Positions 1-11,381 of a DNA stretch of 64,000 nt are shown one piece after another (position 1 is the first letter of the stretch; every line of letters starts with the position of its first letter). Origin of the DNA: Cinclus cinclus (taxonomy: Eukaryota > Chordata > Aves > Passeriformes > Cinclidae); the NCBI RefSeq assembly GCF_963662255.1, contig NC_085049.1:57831158-57895157 (forward strand). The letters run 5' to 3'. The notes beneath the pieces are model-generated. The model was not told the origin of the DNA and did no database searches. It saw only the letters and a list, made by a program, of their open reading frames with translations. The position numbers and the translations under genes were made by a program.

Positions 1-1113
1 CATGCCAGGGAAGGTTGTCCTCTCTGAATCTAGAAATCCATCACTGCAGCGGGGGGTGAGGGGGTCAGGCCTGCCTTACCACGTGCTCCAACACCCTCGT
101 TAGTGGCACTCAGGACTGGGGTTTGTCCTTCTGCCTTACCTTTGATTCCTTTATGTAAGGAGGTTTTCTCTGTTTAAGAGGAAAACACAGGCATGTCTGG
201 TACCATTCCTGCTCAATGGCTAATCACCTGGAACATAATAGTTTACCTGTCTTGAAAACCCCACCCCCACAGGGGCCAAGTTGTTCCCTTCACACGTCAA
301 CAGGACTCACTTGAGCCTAGATAAAGCTGGCTTGGTGCTATTCCTGTCAGCGAGGCTCCGTACTGTGGCTGCACACCTAATGGCATTAGCCTTTCTTAGG
401 TGTCTTCTTCTTGTACCTCAGCAGCAGCCTCCAACACAGTGCTTCCCTTCTTGGGGAAGCAGCATCAGGTGTCACTGCCCCAGCTTTACTGTCCACAAAA
501 GATGTGCCAGGCAGAGGTGGTTGGAGCTGGTGGCCTCCTGTTTTGGCAGTGCCTGAGGGAGGTGTTGCAGAGAGCCTGGTGTCTACCCCCATGCTGGTGG
601 CCCCTGGAGGTGGCCGGGTGGTAGCTGTGAGTTACACCACCTCCTAAAAGTGCTGCCAGTGAGACTGACACTATCAGGACCGTGGAAACGGGGTGAAGGA
701 AACACTGACACCAGAACAGAGCATAACAGAGCTGATTGCAAAGAGTCTCTAATTGTTTGTGTTCTGTATTGTGACAATGCAGAAGGAAAAGAGAGTCCTT
801 GGCAGCCTTTTCAGAAGACTTTCTCCAGGGCTGATTTGACAGTGAGGAAAGAAGATTATTATTTTTTTTCTTTTTGGTGTTTGGGCTGCTGTGAGCCTGT
901 GTCGTACCAGCATGGGTGTAGGATGCACGTAGACATATCACTGGGTGGGTTGTGGACATATGTACATAAGGACCAGCTATTCTTATACCTCTCCCTCTTA
1001 TTTCTTACATCTGCCTTTGTCCCAGCTTTCTGCTCTCCACATCCCATCTACCTTCCCATGCTGAGGTGCTTGCAAACAAGGCCAGTTTTATACATCCCTG
1101 TTCTCTGCCCTGG
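1..1113. other. SLC16A8 3' UTR / downstream flank
   Basis: No coding exon is recognisable here. The stretch lies directly downstream of the SLC16A8 stop codon (minus strand), so its right part should be the 3' UTR. I see no canonical AATAAA on the minus strand, so the transcript end is not placed. In mammals the next gene on this side is PICK1, in convergent orientation. No PICK1 exon was recognised, so the border between 3' UTR and intergenic DNA is open. Confidence 0.5.
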
Positions 1114-4100
1114 CTAAAAACTGTCCCTCTCCACCATCTGGTCAGCATTGCAGCCGTCTTGTGCCAACACCTCCCCATCCCCTGCAGGACAGCCACCTCC
1201 CTCCCCTCTCTGCTCCTCTGCCACATGGTTGGCCTCCTCGTTGCCCACCACCACGGCGTTGTCAGTGCTGTGGGTTGGCTGGTGGTTGTCACTGCTGTGC
1301 TCCTCGGCTTCCTGCACATCGGACTCTGCTTCCTCGGTGTCGCTCCCACCTCCCACAGAGGGGTTGTTCTCTGGGGGAGGCTCCTTCTTCCCTCGGTTCA
1401 GGCAGCAGTAGCTGGCGACACCCAGGAAGAGAGCGGAGAGCACGACCTCTGAACCCGCCAGGTAGAAGATTACCTCGTAGTTCTTGAGAGCATCGACCAG
1501 GCGGCCTGATGGTCGGAGAAGAAATGAAATGGTTGGAGAAGACATGAAATGGTTAAATTTGGCTTGTGCACTCCTGCATGGACAGTCCAGTGCAAGTGGA
1601 CAACACCTGCATTTGGCTGAGGACCCATTCCTTAAGGGAAGAGCAAGAAGCCTGAGTATCTAAAAATCACCCTGGGAAAGAACTGTACTTCCAGAGAAAG
1701 TACAGTAACAGCTCATGGTTGGTGTTTTCCCTGGTTTGGACAAGCTTTAATAATTAAGACGCCCTCTTGTTAGGGTCTCACTCCATGGTGGTCCAGCATC
1801 TACTTGCCAAGGTGAGAAAAGTCTCTCATAATTCGGACTGGCCAGTCTCAGAAGAGAAAGTTTGAGAGGCATTACTATTTTGTAAGCTATTGTGTCAGGA
1901 AAACATTCTGAAGGGAAGAACTATTTTCTCTTTGGCATGGAAATCCCTTTGGTTGGCCCACACATGATGATTTCTATGCCAGAGATGTTCTCAATATATT
2001 TTTTGAATTTGCTGGGGCTGGCAATGGAGGAAGAGTTGCCAGTCCTTGGTGCTGGGGAGCACGAACAGCTGCCTTGCTGCAGTTGGGATGCAGCAGCCAT
2101 GGAACTGCACTCTTCATCCAGGTCTCGCACGGTCCCAAATGCACATGTGACCCCCAGTCCCTGCTGTGCTACAGTGCATGCCCTGAAACCAGCCCCAGGA
2201 CACGCTGAGGTGCCTCCCAGAGCAGTCATGGGAGGCATGTGGCGAATTTCTCCGCAGGTGAATGTGCCCCTGTTCAGCCAAGCTGGATGGTGAGCGAGGA
2301 GCCTGCGTGTCCCAGCACGCGTGCGTGCGTGTGTGTGTGTGCGTGTGTGCATGTGTGTGTGCAGCTTATCCTGTGCCAAAACCCCTCAGCCCCACGGAGT
2401 GGGAAGCAGCTCAAGAGGATTACACCAAACAAAGCCACTTTGTTCAACCCCCTTCTCCCAGCCGAGCACTGTTCTCCCCAAGTCCAAGCCACCAGGATTG
2501 TCAGAGCGCTCAAGCTTCCTGCACCAGGGGGGTCCTACAGCCCCCAGCACGACTTGGTTGCCCCCAACACGGTTCTTTGGTGACCCTGCACTGTCTGTGT
2601 GCCATTGTACATGCACACAGCACCAAGGCACAGCTGAACTGAGACAGGAGGGCTGAGGGATGTCCCTTGTTAGCACACCACTGGTGTGGGGTGCAAGGTG
2701 CTGTTAAATCCCCCTCTCTCCCAATGATCTCTGCAGCTGCCCCCAAGACATATTTCTTGACCCTCCCTGGCTGAGGACTGCTGACTGCCCCACAGCTTAT
2801 TAAGTGACACATGAATTATTGTTAGTATTTTAGAGGGTCTTCTCTTGGCTGCTTCTCTTGAAATTCTCAAATTTCACTTGAGAACTGGTTGGAGCTGCTG
2901 AGGGCAGGTTTTACTCATAACAGGTGGTTTGTGCTGAGGAAAAGACCATTCACACCACGGTCTTCAATGATGGGATTTAGCCTATGTATTACAGCTGAAG
3001 GAAGGGACTGCAAGAAACAACAGAGTGGTTCCTGTCTGGGGATTTTCCATAATCTTGTCCCTGACTCTTCCTTGCAAATCAGGAAACTGCACTTTGTTTG
3101 GAAAAAGGCTTGGGCACGATTTGGTTTTTCACATGATCAGACACTTAACATTAATCTACACCAACCTCCATTCAACAGCCTGTTTTTTATGGGCTGTTTG
3201 TGGGGCATGGACCTTACCAGGGACTGTGATCTAGACTAGACTGCCTGTGAGTGTCTTAATCCTCTTAGAAAAATTACCAGCAAATGCCTCAGGGGACTGT
3301 ACAAACTGTTTTGACTTGACTGACAGCAAAACACCTGTGCCTTGGAATTGGGATCAGAACAAATTGAGATCACTATTCACGTTGCCAGTCAAAAGGCCAT
3401 GGACACCGAGGGGAAACTGAGAGACAATTGCTTTGTCCTAATGAAGACTCTCAAAGGTTTGCCTACAGCATGTGCCTGACTCTCTCCTTAACATGATTCT
3501 CTTCAACATTTGTAGTGAAGGCAGAGATCAGCTCCCAGCTTCTAGAGCACATTTAAAGTTGAGAAATAGGATCTTTCTTCAAGTGCTGTCTCCATGCCCA
3601 ATCCCTGCAATACTGTGGAACAGTGGCAGCCAGACAAATCACCTACCTGCAGAGGGTGGGCCGATGAGCACAGCGAAAGCCTCAATAAGTAGGACCAGCC
3701 CAATGGCGCTGGAGAATTTCTGGGAGCCAACGATGGCCATCAGCACCTCAAACTGCAGTGCCCCCACCATGCCATAGGAGATGCCAAAGAAGACACAGAA
3801 GATGACCAGCCCCGTGTAGTTGCTCGCCCTGGCACTACAGATGTCTGTCAAGCCGTTGAAGAGCATGGAGAAGCTGAACAGATATGCCACGTGAGGGCGG
3901 ACCCACTTCAGCCCTGCCACCATGCCACAAGCTGGGCGGGCAAAGATGTCTATGAAACCAATGATGGAGAGCAAGAATGCGGCCTCTGTGTCCGGTACGC
4001 CCGTGTCCTTGGCATAGTTGACCAGCAATATGGGGGGCACAAAGAGACCCAGGACCAGGATGAACTTTGAAATGGTGTAAATGATAAACCCTCGGTTGGA

Positions 4101-5904
4101 GAAGATACTAAAATCCAGGAGTTTCTTTCCTTTCTTGGTCTTCTTCTTGGCTTTCTTGCCTTTCTTGGTTCCATCAGTAGTGCTGATCCCCTCCTCTGAC
4201 TTCCCTCCTATGGGCAGCATCTCCTTGGCTTCATATTTGTCCTGAGCTTTCCCCATCTTCCTCTTCATGCCCATGTCCAGGGGTCTCATGACTGCCCCAC
4301 AAGTGCAGCAGTTAAGCAGAAGGCCCCCCATGATAAGGAACCCTCCTCGCCACCCAAACTTCTCCAGCAGCACTTGCCCCAGTGGGGAGAGCGAGGAAAG
4401 GAAGACAGGGCTCCCAGCAGCAGCCAGTCCATTGGCGAGAGGCCGACGCTTGTCAAAGTAGGTGCCCAGCATGATCAGTGAGGGCTGGAAGTTCAATGCC
4501 ATACCCAGACCTACATGGAAGTGAGAGCCAGGAGGGAGACATGGAGTGCAAGAACATGAGATGTTTTGCAACTAGCTGAAAACTTCCCTTGGACTATCCT
4601 AGTTCCAAAGTCCCGTGATGGGATGAATGTATTCCTCACAAGCCTCTGTGCCTTTATGCTGGTGGATTTGCCCTGCAGAGGATGGGCTAAACCAGCCTGT
4701 CCACCTGAAGTGGGTTCAGTTAACTGTGCTCACACTTAGGCAGGACCTGAGCCTCACACAGGAATTTTGCCTCTTCCCCCTGCCACTGTGTACTGATGTC
4801 GCCTACCACAGTCACCATGATCACTGAGCACCACTTAGATTTCTTCTGTCTCTCAACCACAGGCCCTGGCTGTTTAGATCCAGCAGATGAATCCCTCCCA
4901 TGTGCAACATTCAGGACTAGATGCTTCCCGTAGCGTGTGCAAATAGGCGAGGGAGACCTGATACTAAACACAGCATTGCTAAAGGGAAGTACAACATGGT
5001 CTTGGCTCTTCCCCCAGGTAATCCCAGGGCTCTCACCTGTCAGCACACCAGCTGTCAGATAAAGCTCAATGATATTGGTGGTAAAAGATGCCAGGATCAT
5101 CCCAGCAGAAGCTAGCAGCCCACCAATGAGCATCACAGGCCGGCAGCCAAACTGGTTCACCATGATGCTGCATACTGGTCCTAGGAGGAAGCAGAGGAGA
5201 GACAGAATAGGTGACCAGAAGGAGACAGGACAACTGGGAAGGGGAAGGCAGCCCAAGCAGGGCTGTCAGGGAAGATGAAACTGTAATATGGAGCTCACTA
5301 CTTGGCTGCTTAGATACACATCTGTTGGGCCTGGCCAAGGGAGAGAGGCTGGTGGTGTGGAGACTTCTGTTCTGACCTGCCTTTGGACCCCTATTCCCTG
5401 GTGCTTGGTGTGATAGGGACAGCACTTCAGCAGTGGGAGCAAGCCCTGTATCAATTGTCTGGGATGTAGGTGGGGTGATCCCTGAGGTCTCCTGGGGCAG
5501 AGGAAACAGGGATGCGAGATGCAGCACACTTCCAGAAGAAAAGTGATAGATATTCTGCATCGTGGTTCATGATCAGGCTAGTGAGCGTGAGAAGAGTCCA
5601 TAGGGACATGGTCTGTGCCCATGGAAGAGTGGGAGAAGTGGGAGTTGAGGAGGAGGAAGTGTGTCCAAGCATCACCTGTCCCATAGAGCATGGCCAGCAT
5701 GATGGAAGAGATCCAGGCTGTGTCGCTGTAGCCCACGTGGAAATCTTTCATGAGCTCCTTGAAGTAGACACTGACGGCTTTTGGGAAGGCATAGGAGAAG
5801 CCAGTGATCACAAAGCAGCCAAGGAGCACGATCCAGCCCCAGCCACCATCTGGAGGCTTCACAGGAGCTGGGAGTTGCCCTTCTTCTGGGTCAGGTCTCC
5901 CCAT
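1114..5904 (-). CDS. SLC16A8: Monocarboxylate transporter 3 (MCT3)
   Basis: Proton-coupled lactate/pyruvate transporter of the SLC16 family (major facilitator fold, 12 membrane helices). In vertebrates it sits in the basolateral membrane of retinal pigment epithelium and exports lactate coming from photoreceptors. Coding exons, 5' to 3': 5676-5904, 5037-5180, 3647-4510, 1114-1505. They total 1,629 nt, or 542 aa plus a TAG stop; all introns are GT-AG and all junctions are phase 1. The family signature PPDGGWGW is at residues 17-24. The proton-site lysine (Lys38 in MCT1) is Lys42 in FPKAV. The second signature [11 protein letters not shown] opens the large exon. The substrate-site Asp/Arg pair is kept in FIDIFARP (helix 8). 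The helix 6-7 loop holds a run of about 14 almost purely basic residues ([15 protein letters not shown]), and the C-tail is long and acidic. The start is the first ATG 8 nt after a 3' splice site, so a non-coding 5' exon exists further right. Confidence 0.97.
2319..2362. repeat. (GT/GC)n microsatellite in SLC16A8 intron
   Basis: Alternating purine-pyrimidine tract of about 44 bp made of GT with interspersed GC steps, inside the 2.1 kb intron between the last two SLC16A8 coding exons (1506-3646). The rest of that intron shows no recognisable exon or repeat. Confidence 0.85.
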
Positions 5905-5912
5905 CTTCTAAC
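5905..5912 (-). other. SLC16A8: SLC16A8 5' UTR fragment and 3' splice site
   Basis: Read on the minus strand, a pyrimidine-rich tract ending CCTAG is followed by the 8 nt GTTAGAAG and then the start ATG. This is a good acceptor, so the 5' UTR is split and its first exon and promoter lie to the right, within the 5.9-10.7 kb spacer. Confidence 0.7.
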
Positions 5913-8900
5913 CTAGGAACAGAAAGGCAGGCTGGGAGGAAGTAGGGCAACAGAGAGAAAGAAAGTCTGCTGGTGCTGCAGAAAGAGAAGAGGAAAGCAG
6001 AACCGCAAACATGTGCCCAATGTCTCCAAGCTCTGAGAGGCTCATTGGGGGACCACATATGGTCTTTGTATCCTGGTCCTGCCAGGTGAGGTGGGATTGC
6101 TTTGGGGCATAAGGTTGTGCCTCAGTGGGGCAGAGGTGGGAAGCTCCCCCTGGCATTGGTGCAGCGCAGAGCTCCATAACCCCTGGCCAAACACAGCTAA
6201 GCAGTGTCACGGCTCCCAGCTGAGCTAGGAGTGCTGCATCTGATGCAGCACCAGGACCTGCGGCACCCTCCTTGATTCATATCCAGCCTTGCCTACAGAG
6301 GGTGTGAGGCAAAGACCAGCAATGTGAACCCTTTTTGCCTCCTAAAATCTGCCTTTGAGCCTCTCCCATGCTGGTGTGCTCCGGTGGGGAGCCCTCCAGG
6401 ACCTGCCCTGCCACAGAAACCTCCAGCAATGAGGCAAGGAGATCCATTAAACCCTCTGTGCTTTCCTCTGGGAGGCCCCAGTGCATGGCACTCTCCATCT
6501 CCCTCCCCTCCCTGCCATCAGGGGCTAGATTTCTGAAATAGGTGAAGGGGGAGAGCACAAAAAACTGGTGGTTATTTGCATGCCAGAGAGATTAGGGCTC
6601 TGTATGTACACGGAGGAGCCGGAACAAAGCCTAAGTGGGGAGAAGGGGGGAATTAGAGGGGATGTCTTGTGAGTCGCTCTCAGGGCTCTTAAGCTGCCCA
6701 GGAATTTTGCTCCAGCTGGCTGGTATGGGTATGTTTTTAATTTCTCCCTTAGGGACCAGGTCTCTGCCCCTTCCAACGCCATTGGCCACAGTTTCTTGAT
6801 CAGACAGCATTATTTTCACAGCTCTATGCAAAGCCATCACTGGATCTAGGCTACAGATGCTCCCAAATAGATTAGACAGGCATTCTACATGCCTGAGCTG
6901 GGCTTTTTAGGTCTGGTTTGTTTCCCATCACTGTCGTGCTGGCAGCACACACCTAACAAGGGTCCTCCCTCCTGCCCATCTCTCTTGGCTGAAGGACTGC
7001 AAGATGGCAGCAGCATCCTCATCTTTTAGCACCAGCAGTTGTGGGAAATGCCAGGAGTCACACATGGACTACAGAGTGCCTAGGGAGAGGGACTGTATTA
7101 CGGATGTGACACACATAGCCGGGGCCTGGGAGTTTGGATCTGGGTGCATTTCTCAAGGAAGTTCCTGTTCTCAGTGTCCTCCAAGAAAAGGGGGTGAGTT
7201 GAGCTGATTCCCATAGCTGCTGTTGCCCTGAACGTCAGAGAAGTGCAAATCCTTTATCCAAAAGTATGAATGGCACAAGCTGGGGCAGACCCCAGGCAGA
7301 GGGTTCTTACTTGGCAAGAGTGGTCCTACCCCACAGCCACCCTCAGCTGTACACTTCCTTCCCTGCTCCAGGGGGCCTTTGCTCCTGAAAACACAGAGTG
7401 CAGCACGCAGATGCATTGTCACCACCATGGGTCCCTGCAGCAGAGTTCCCCAAACTTTCAGGATGCTTTGAGCTGCAAAAAACAGGGAGCTGCATCTGGC
7501 TCTGAGCATGGATTGGGGCAACTCTTCTGGATGGCTGTTTCCTAGCATCCCTTGAGCTGAACCACTGGGGCTGGCACAGGCTACTCTAATGTCTCCGTCC
7601 CAGCCCAGGTCTCAGGGACTGTGGCAAGGGCCAGAGGCATGAACTGAAAACAGGGAGTTATAAAGATATTTTTAAGGCAAGGAACCACTACAAGGAAGAA
7701 AAGAATAATGATACACTCTCCAGGTACCCATACCTCCCCCATCTCACCCTTGCTGGTGATTTCTGGATCACTGACACCTCTGAGAGCCAGACTGAATAGC
7801 CTCGCTCAGTTTCTGCCATTTTGCCCACTGTTCCTGTCCCAGCTCCAGCTGACTGATGAGCTAGATCCAGTTGTACAAAAGGCGACCTGCTGCCAAAGCA
7901 CAGTGATTTCTCAATCAGTGCTGGTGCTGCACCACTGCCTATCTGCTGCACGTAGATACTCCAAGTAAGAGCTGCCACCAAACATAGCCTGAAACTTTTT
8001 ATCCGAGCCTTTCGCCCAGACTTGCTTTCCTTGAGCTCATCCTGCACCACAAATTAAATGAATCAAGCAAACCACTGCAATCCATCTTTCCCTCAACCCT
8101 GCCACTCCCTGCCAGCCTCCTAGCAAGAAAATATTTGTCTGTGACATATCTTTCTTCAGAGATTTTGTAGCACTGCCTGCCAGTGATGAGCCCACGGCAT
8201 CTGATTTTGAAGAGCACATTAGACAAACATCTGTGAGCACTTGATTGAGTTTGGAACTGGAGACCACCTCTGCAGGAGCCACTTGCTCAGTGCTGCAGAA
8301 ATCTGTAGCAAAGCATGAAAGCACTTTTCCTTGCCTGCAGCTAGATATTGGCTGAAAACCCCAGCTGGTGACAGGGTGCGCTAGAGGAGATCACCTGGAG
8401 ATACCTCTGAGGCCAAAATGCCATTGCACACCTCTGCTGGAGATTTATCCCAGCTGTGAGCTAGTTATCCCAGTTCAGAGCTCCCTAGTTCCTAACACCA
8501 TGACACACATGCTTGTCTGCCCACAGCTACATGCAGCACCACATACCCTGCACCTGCCTTTGTACACTCTACAGCTCACTATCATTTTGTCCCCAGGTAA
8601 GGAGCTTTATTCACAGGTAAAAACACCGTGTGTGAGTTCACATGCACACAAAAGCTCATTAGCATGGGCACCTGCCCTTCCCCATGCATCACAGGAAGGT
8701 GGGCCAGAGCAGGCACTGCCACAGAACCTGCTGCAGGTGGCTGCAAGAAGACTTGCACCCATACCAGGAGGCACAAGCCCATGTTGGAAGGGTGAAGACC
8801 ACAGCAGTGCAGCTGTGGCTGCCAGTCCCTGGAGACACACAGAGCACAGTGCAGCCAGTGCTGGATAATGCCCAGAAAATCCCCACTGTGACAGACAAGC

Positions 8901-10714
8901 TGCACCCGGAAGGGTCCACATAAATGCTTCACGCAGTACAGGTGAGGTGGGGAGTCTATTTATTGAGTGCAAGGGCCAGGATTCATGCCACCAGCCTCTC
9001 CAACCCACAGACAGCCCCCTGGGAAAGCATTTGTTAGAGAACTAAATGAATGCAGGCCCGGGATGAATTGTCATATAAGCTGCTGGAGTGAGGGTGCAAG
9101 CATCCCTCCACACCACTGACCTGTGCAATGAAGCGATGACCTCCTGAGCACAAGCTGAGCCACCAAGGGTTGAGCAGATCTGTCAACAGTGCTTCCTTCT
9201 CCCACTGGCTGGCACTTCCTGGCTCCGGATGAGGGTGCCTGGTTAGATGGTCCTGCTGGATCTTTTCTCCATGGTGGGCACAGGACAATGCCTGCAGGAA
9301 TCTAGCACCTGTCGAGCAGTTTCTTGTGCTCTGCTCCTTCCTTCGGAGCAGCTATGTCCTCAAAAGACAGCTAATCCCCCTCTCAGCTAGCTTCCCTCTA
9401 GTTCCAGTGATGCCCAGCAAAGCTCTCTATGGCAGATCTGGGGGGATACCCTATGTGGGGCACCCCCTTGCCTCCTGTGGGTGGAAGTAGTGTCCCACAG
9501 CACCCCCAGTGTGGATGTGGGTCAGGAGCTGCTTATGGTTTCAGGTCGGCAGAGACCAGTGGGTGCTGAGTGGGCAGAAAGCACTTCTCCACTTTTAAGA
9601 GGCTTTTCCAGCCAATGGGGACGAGGTGGCTGCCTGCCACAGCCCGAATCCCCTGGTAATCCCACTGCCCAGGGGCTCCTTGCGTTTTCCCCAGCAGAGG
9701 AGGGCAGGCTGGCAGGGATAGATTCAGTCAGAGGGACCGAGACAGGAGGAAGCGGGGTGAGGGGTGTTGGGTGCTGGGGATAGCAAGGATGCTGGGGAGG
9801 GAGGCAGTGGAGGAGGAGACCATGTGCCATGCTTCAGTAAGGGGCAAAATAGGTGAAGTGGCTGCTTTTGGAGGTTCCTCAGCTGCCAGCCATGATGGAG
9901 AAATGATGGCACGGTTTTGCAGGGCATGTGCCCAGCAGAAAAGTGAGACAGAAAGATGGAGCAGCCAAGGAATTGCTGCGAGCTGTGGCTCAAACTACCA
10001 GATTCTCCCCACCCCAGGCAGCTCAATAACCCCCCTTAAAAACAAACTCCCCAGTAGCTGACCCCCAGAAGGAGGACTGGCAGGTGAAGGGGACAAGCCA
10101 GTCTCTGGCCACACATGGGTGAACCTTTTTACTTCTAGGGAGAGGGCTGGGGCTCAGCCCAGGGGGTGTTTTGGGGAGGAAAAGGCCTGGACTGTAAACC
10201 CTTGACACCCCTCAGGAGCAGGGGGGCTGCGGGGGCTTGGTCACACTCACAGCCAGGGTTTAATGTCTATTAATAAGGCTAATCAGCTAAGCCCTGGCCA
10301 TCGCCAGTGCTCCATCCCTCACTCACGCTGCCTCTCCCGTGAGGGCTCCCCCAGCACACATAGGGTATTCCCAGGTTGGTGAGGCCCCCACAGGCCCTTG
10401 GGGAATGTTTTTCCCCTGCACTGAGCAGCCCTGGGGTGACACATTCCAGCAGTGGGTGAGGAGAAGGAGGGGCCATAGGTTCTTGCTGCCCTCCAGCAAC
10501 AAGACAGACAGGGGGACTCAGGGGCTCCTGGTGCCCTCCACATCTACCCCAGACCCCTGGGCTGGTGGCTGCCCCGTCTGGACTCACAGCCCTGCACTGT
10601 CCAGCACCACAACTGTGGGCAGCTGTCATGGCCCCTGTCCTGGTGGGGAGCGCCTGTCCTCCTCCCCCTGCATCCTGTGACTGAAGTGATGTCCCAGCCA
10701 CTAAAGTGGACACA
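5913..10714. other. SLC16A8-BAIAP2L2 spacer
   Basis: No protein-coding exon was recognised on either strand. The open frames here are short, lack family similarity and show no splice-consistent partners. The segment must contain the non-coding first exon and promoter of SLC16A8, which I could not place. No CR1 or long simple repeat is visible. Confidence 0.5.
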
Positions 10715-10731
10715 GAAAACGCATTCTCCAG

Positions 10732-10737
10732 TTTATT
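10732..10737 (-). terminator. BAIAP2L2: Candidate polyadenylation signal of BAIAP2L2
   Basis: AATAAA on the minus strand, 0.64 kb beyond the BAIAP2L2 stop codon and the first canonical hexamer noticed downstream of it. It would give a 3' UTR running from 11,381 to about 10,715. Placement is from the motif alone. Confidence 0.5.
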
Positions 10738-11381
10738 TTTAAAAACCCCATATATTTTCCACAAGACAGTACATGAAGGAACAGGGCAGTGGTGCAGCAC
10801 AATGTCACCTGCCCGTGCCTTGCCCCAGCACTGCCCAGCAAGGTAAGGGGCTGCACCTGGGGTGAGAAGGAGCAGGTGCTGTTACAAATGGACACAGCTG
10901 TCAAAGGGGCCAAGACCAGACCCTGTCAGCTGGACCACATCACTGAGAACCTTCCTTTAGCCTTCTCTTTTGAGGTTCATTCTTCTGGTGGCAAAGGAAC
11001 TGTTTGGTGATAGTTCCCTGCCCACAGCATCCCAACAGCAGTGCCCTGGCTGCAGATGATCATAGCCAGTCCTACCTCCACCTCCAGCCCCATCCCTTCT
11101 CCCAGGCCACCAGCACCACACTGGTCCCTCCCACTCAAGAACAGTAACAACGCAAGGGGAGGGAAGCAGGGATCAATCCAGAAAGGGCAGCAGAGATCTT
11201 CTTCTGGCTAAAGCACACCAGACACCCAGGTAAGATGGATCCCATTGTCCCAGAGGTACTGGAGGGGAAAAGAGAGTTCAGTCCATGAGTGGTAGCACTA
11301 GGTTGCTGCCCAGCTGGAGTTCACAGCACTATCACTTCTCCTCCTTCTCTGCTGAAGTTGTTCAGTGCCCACAGCCCTGTT

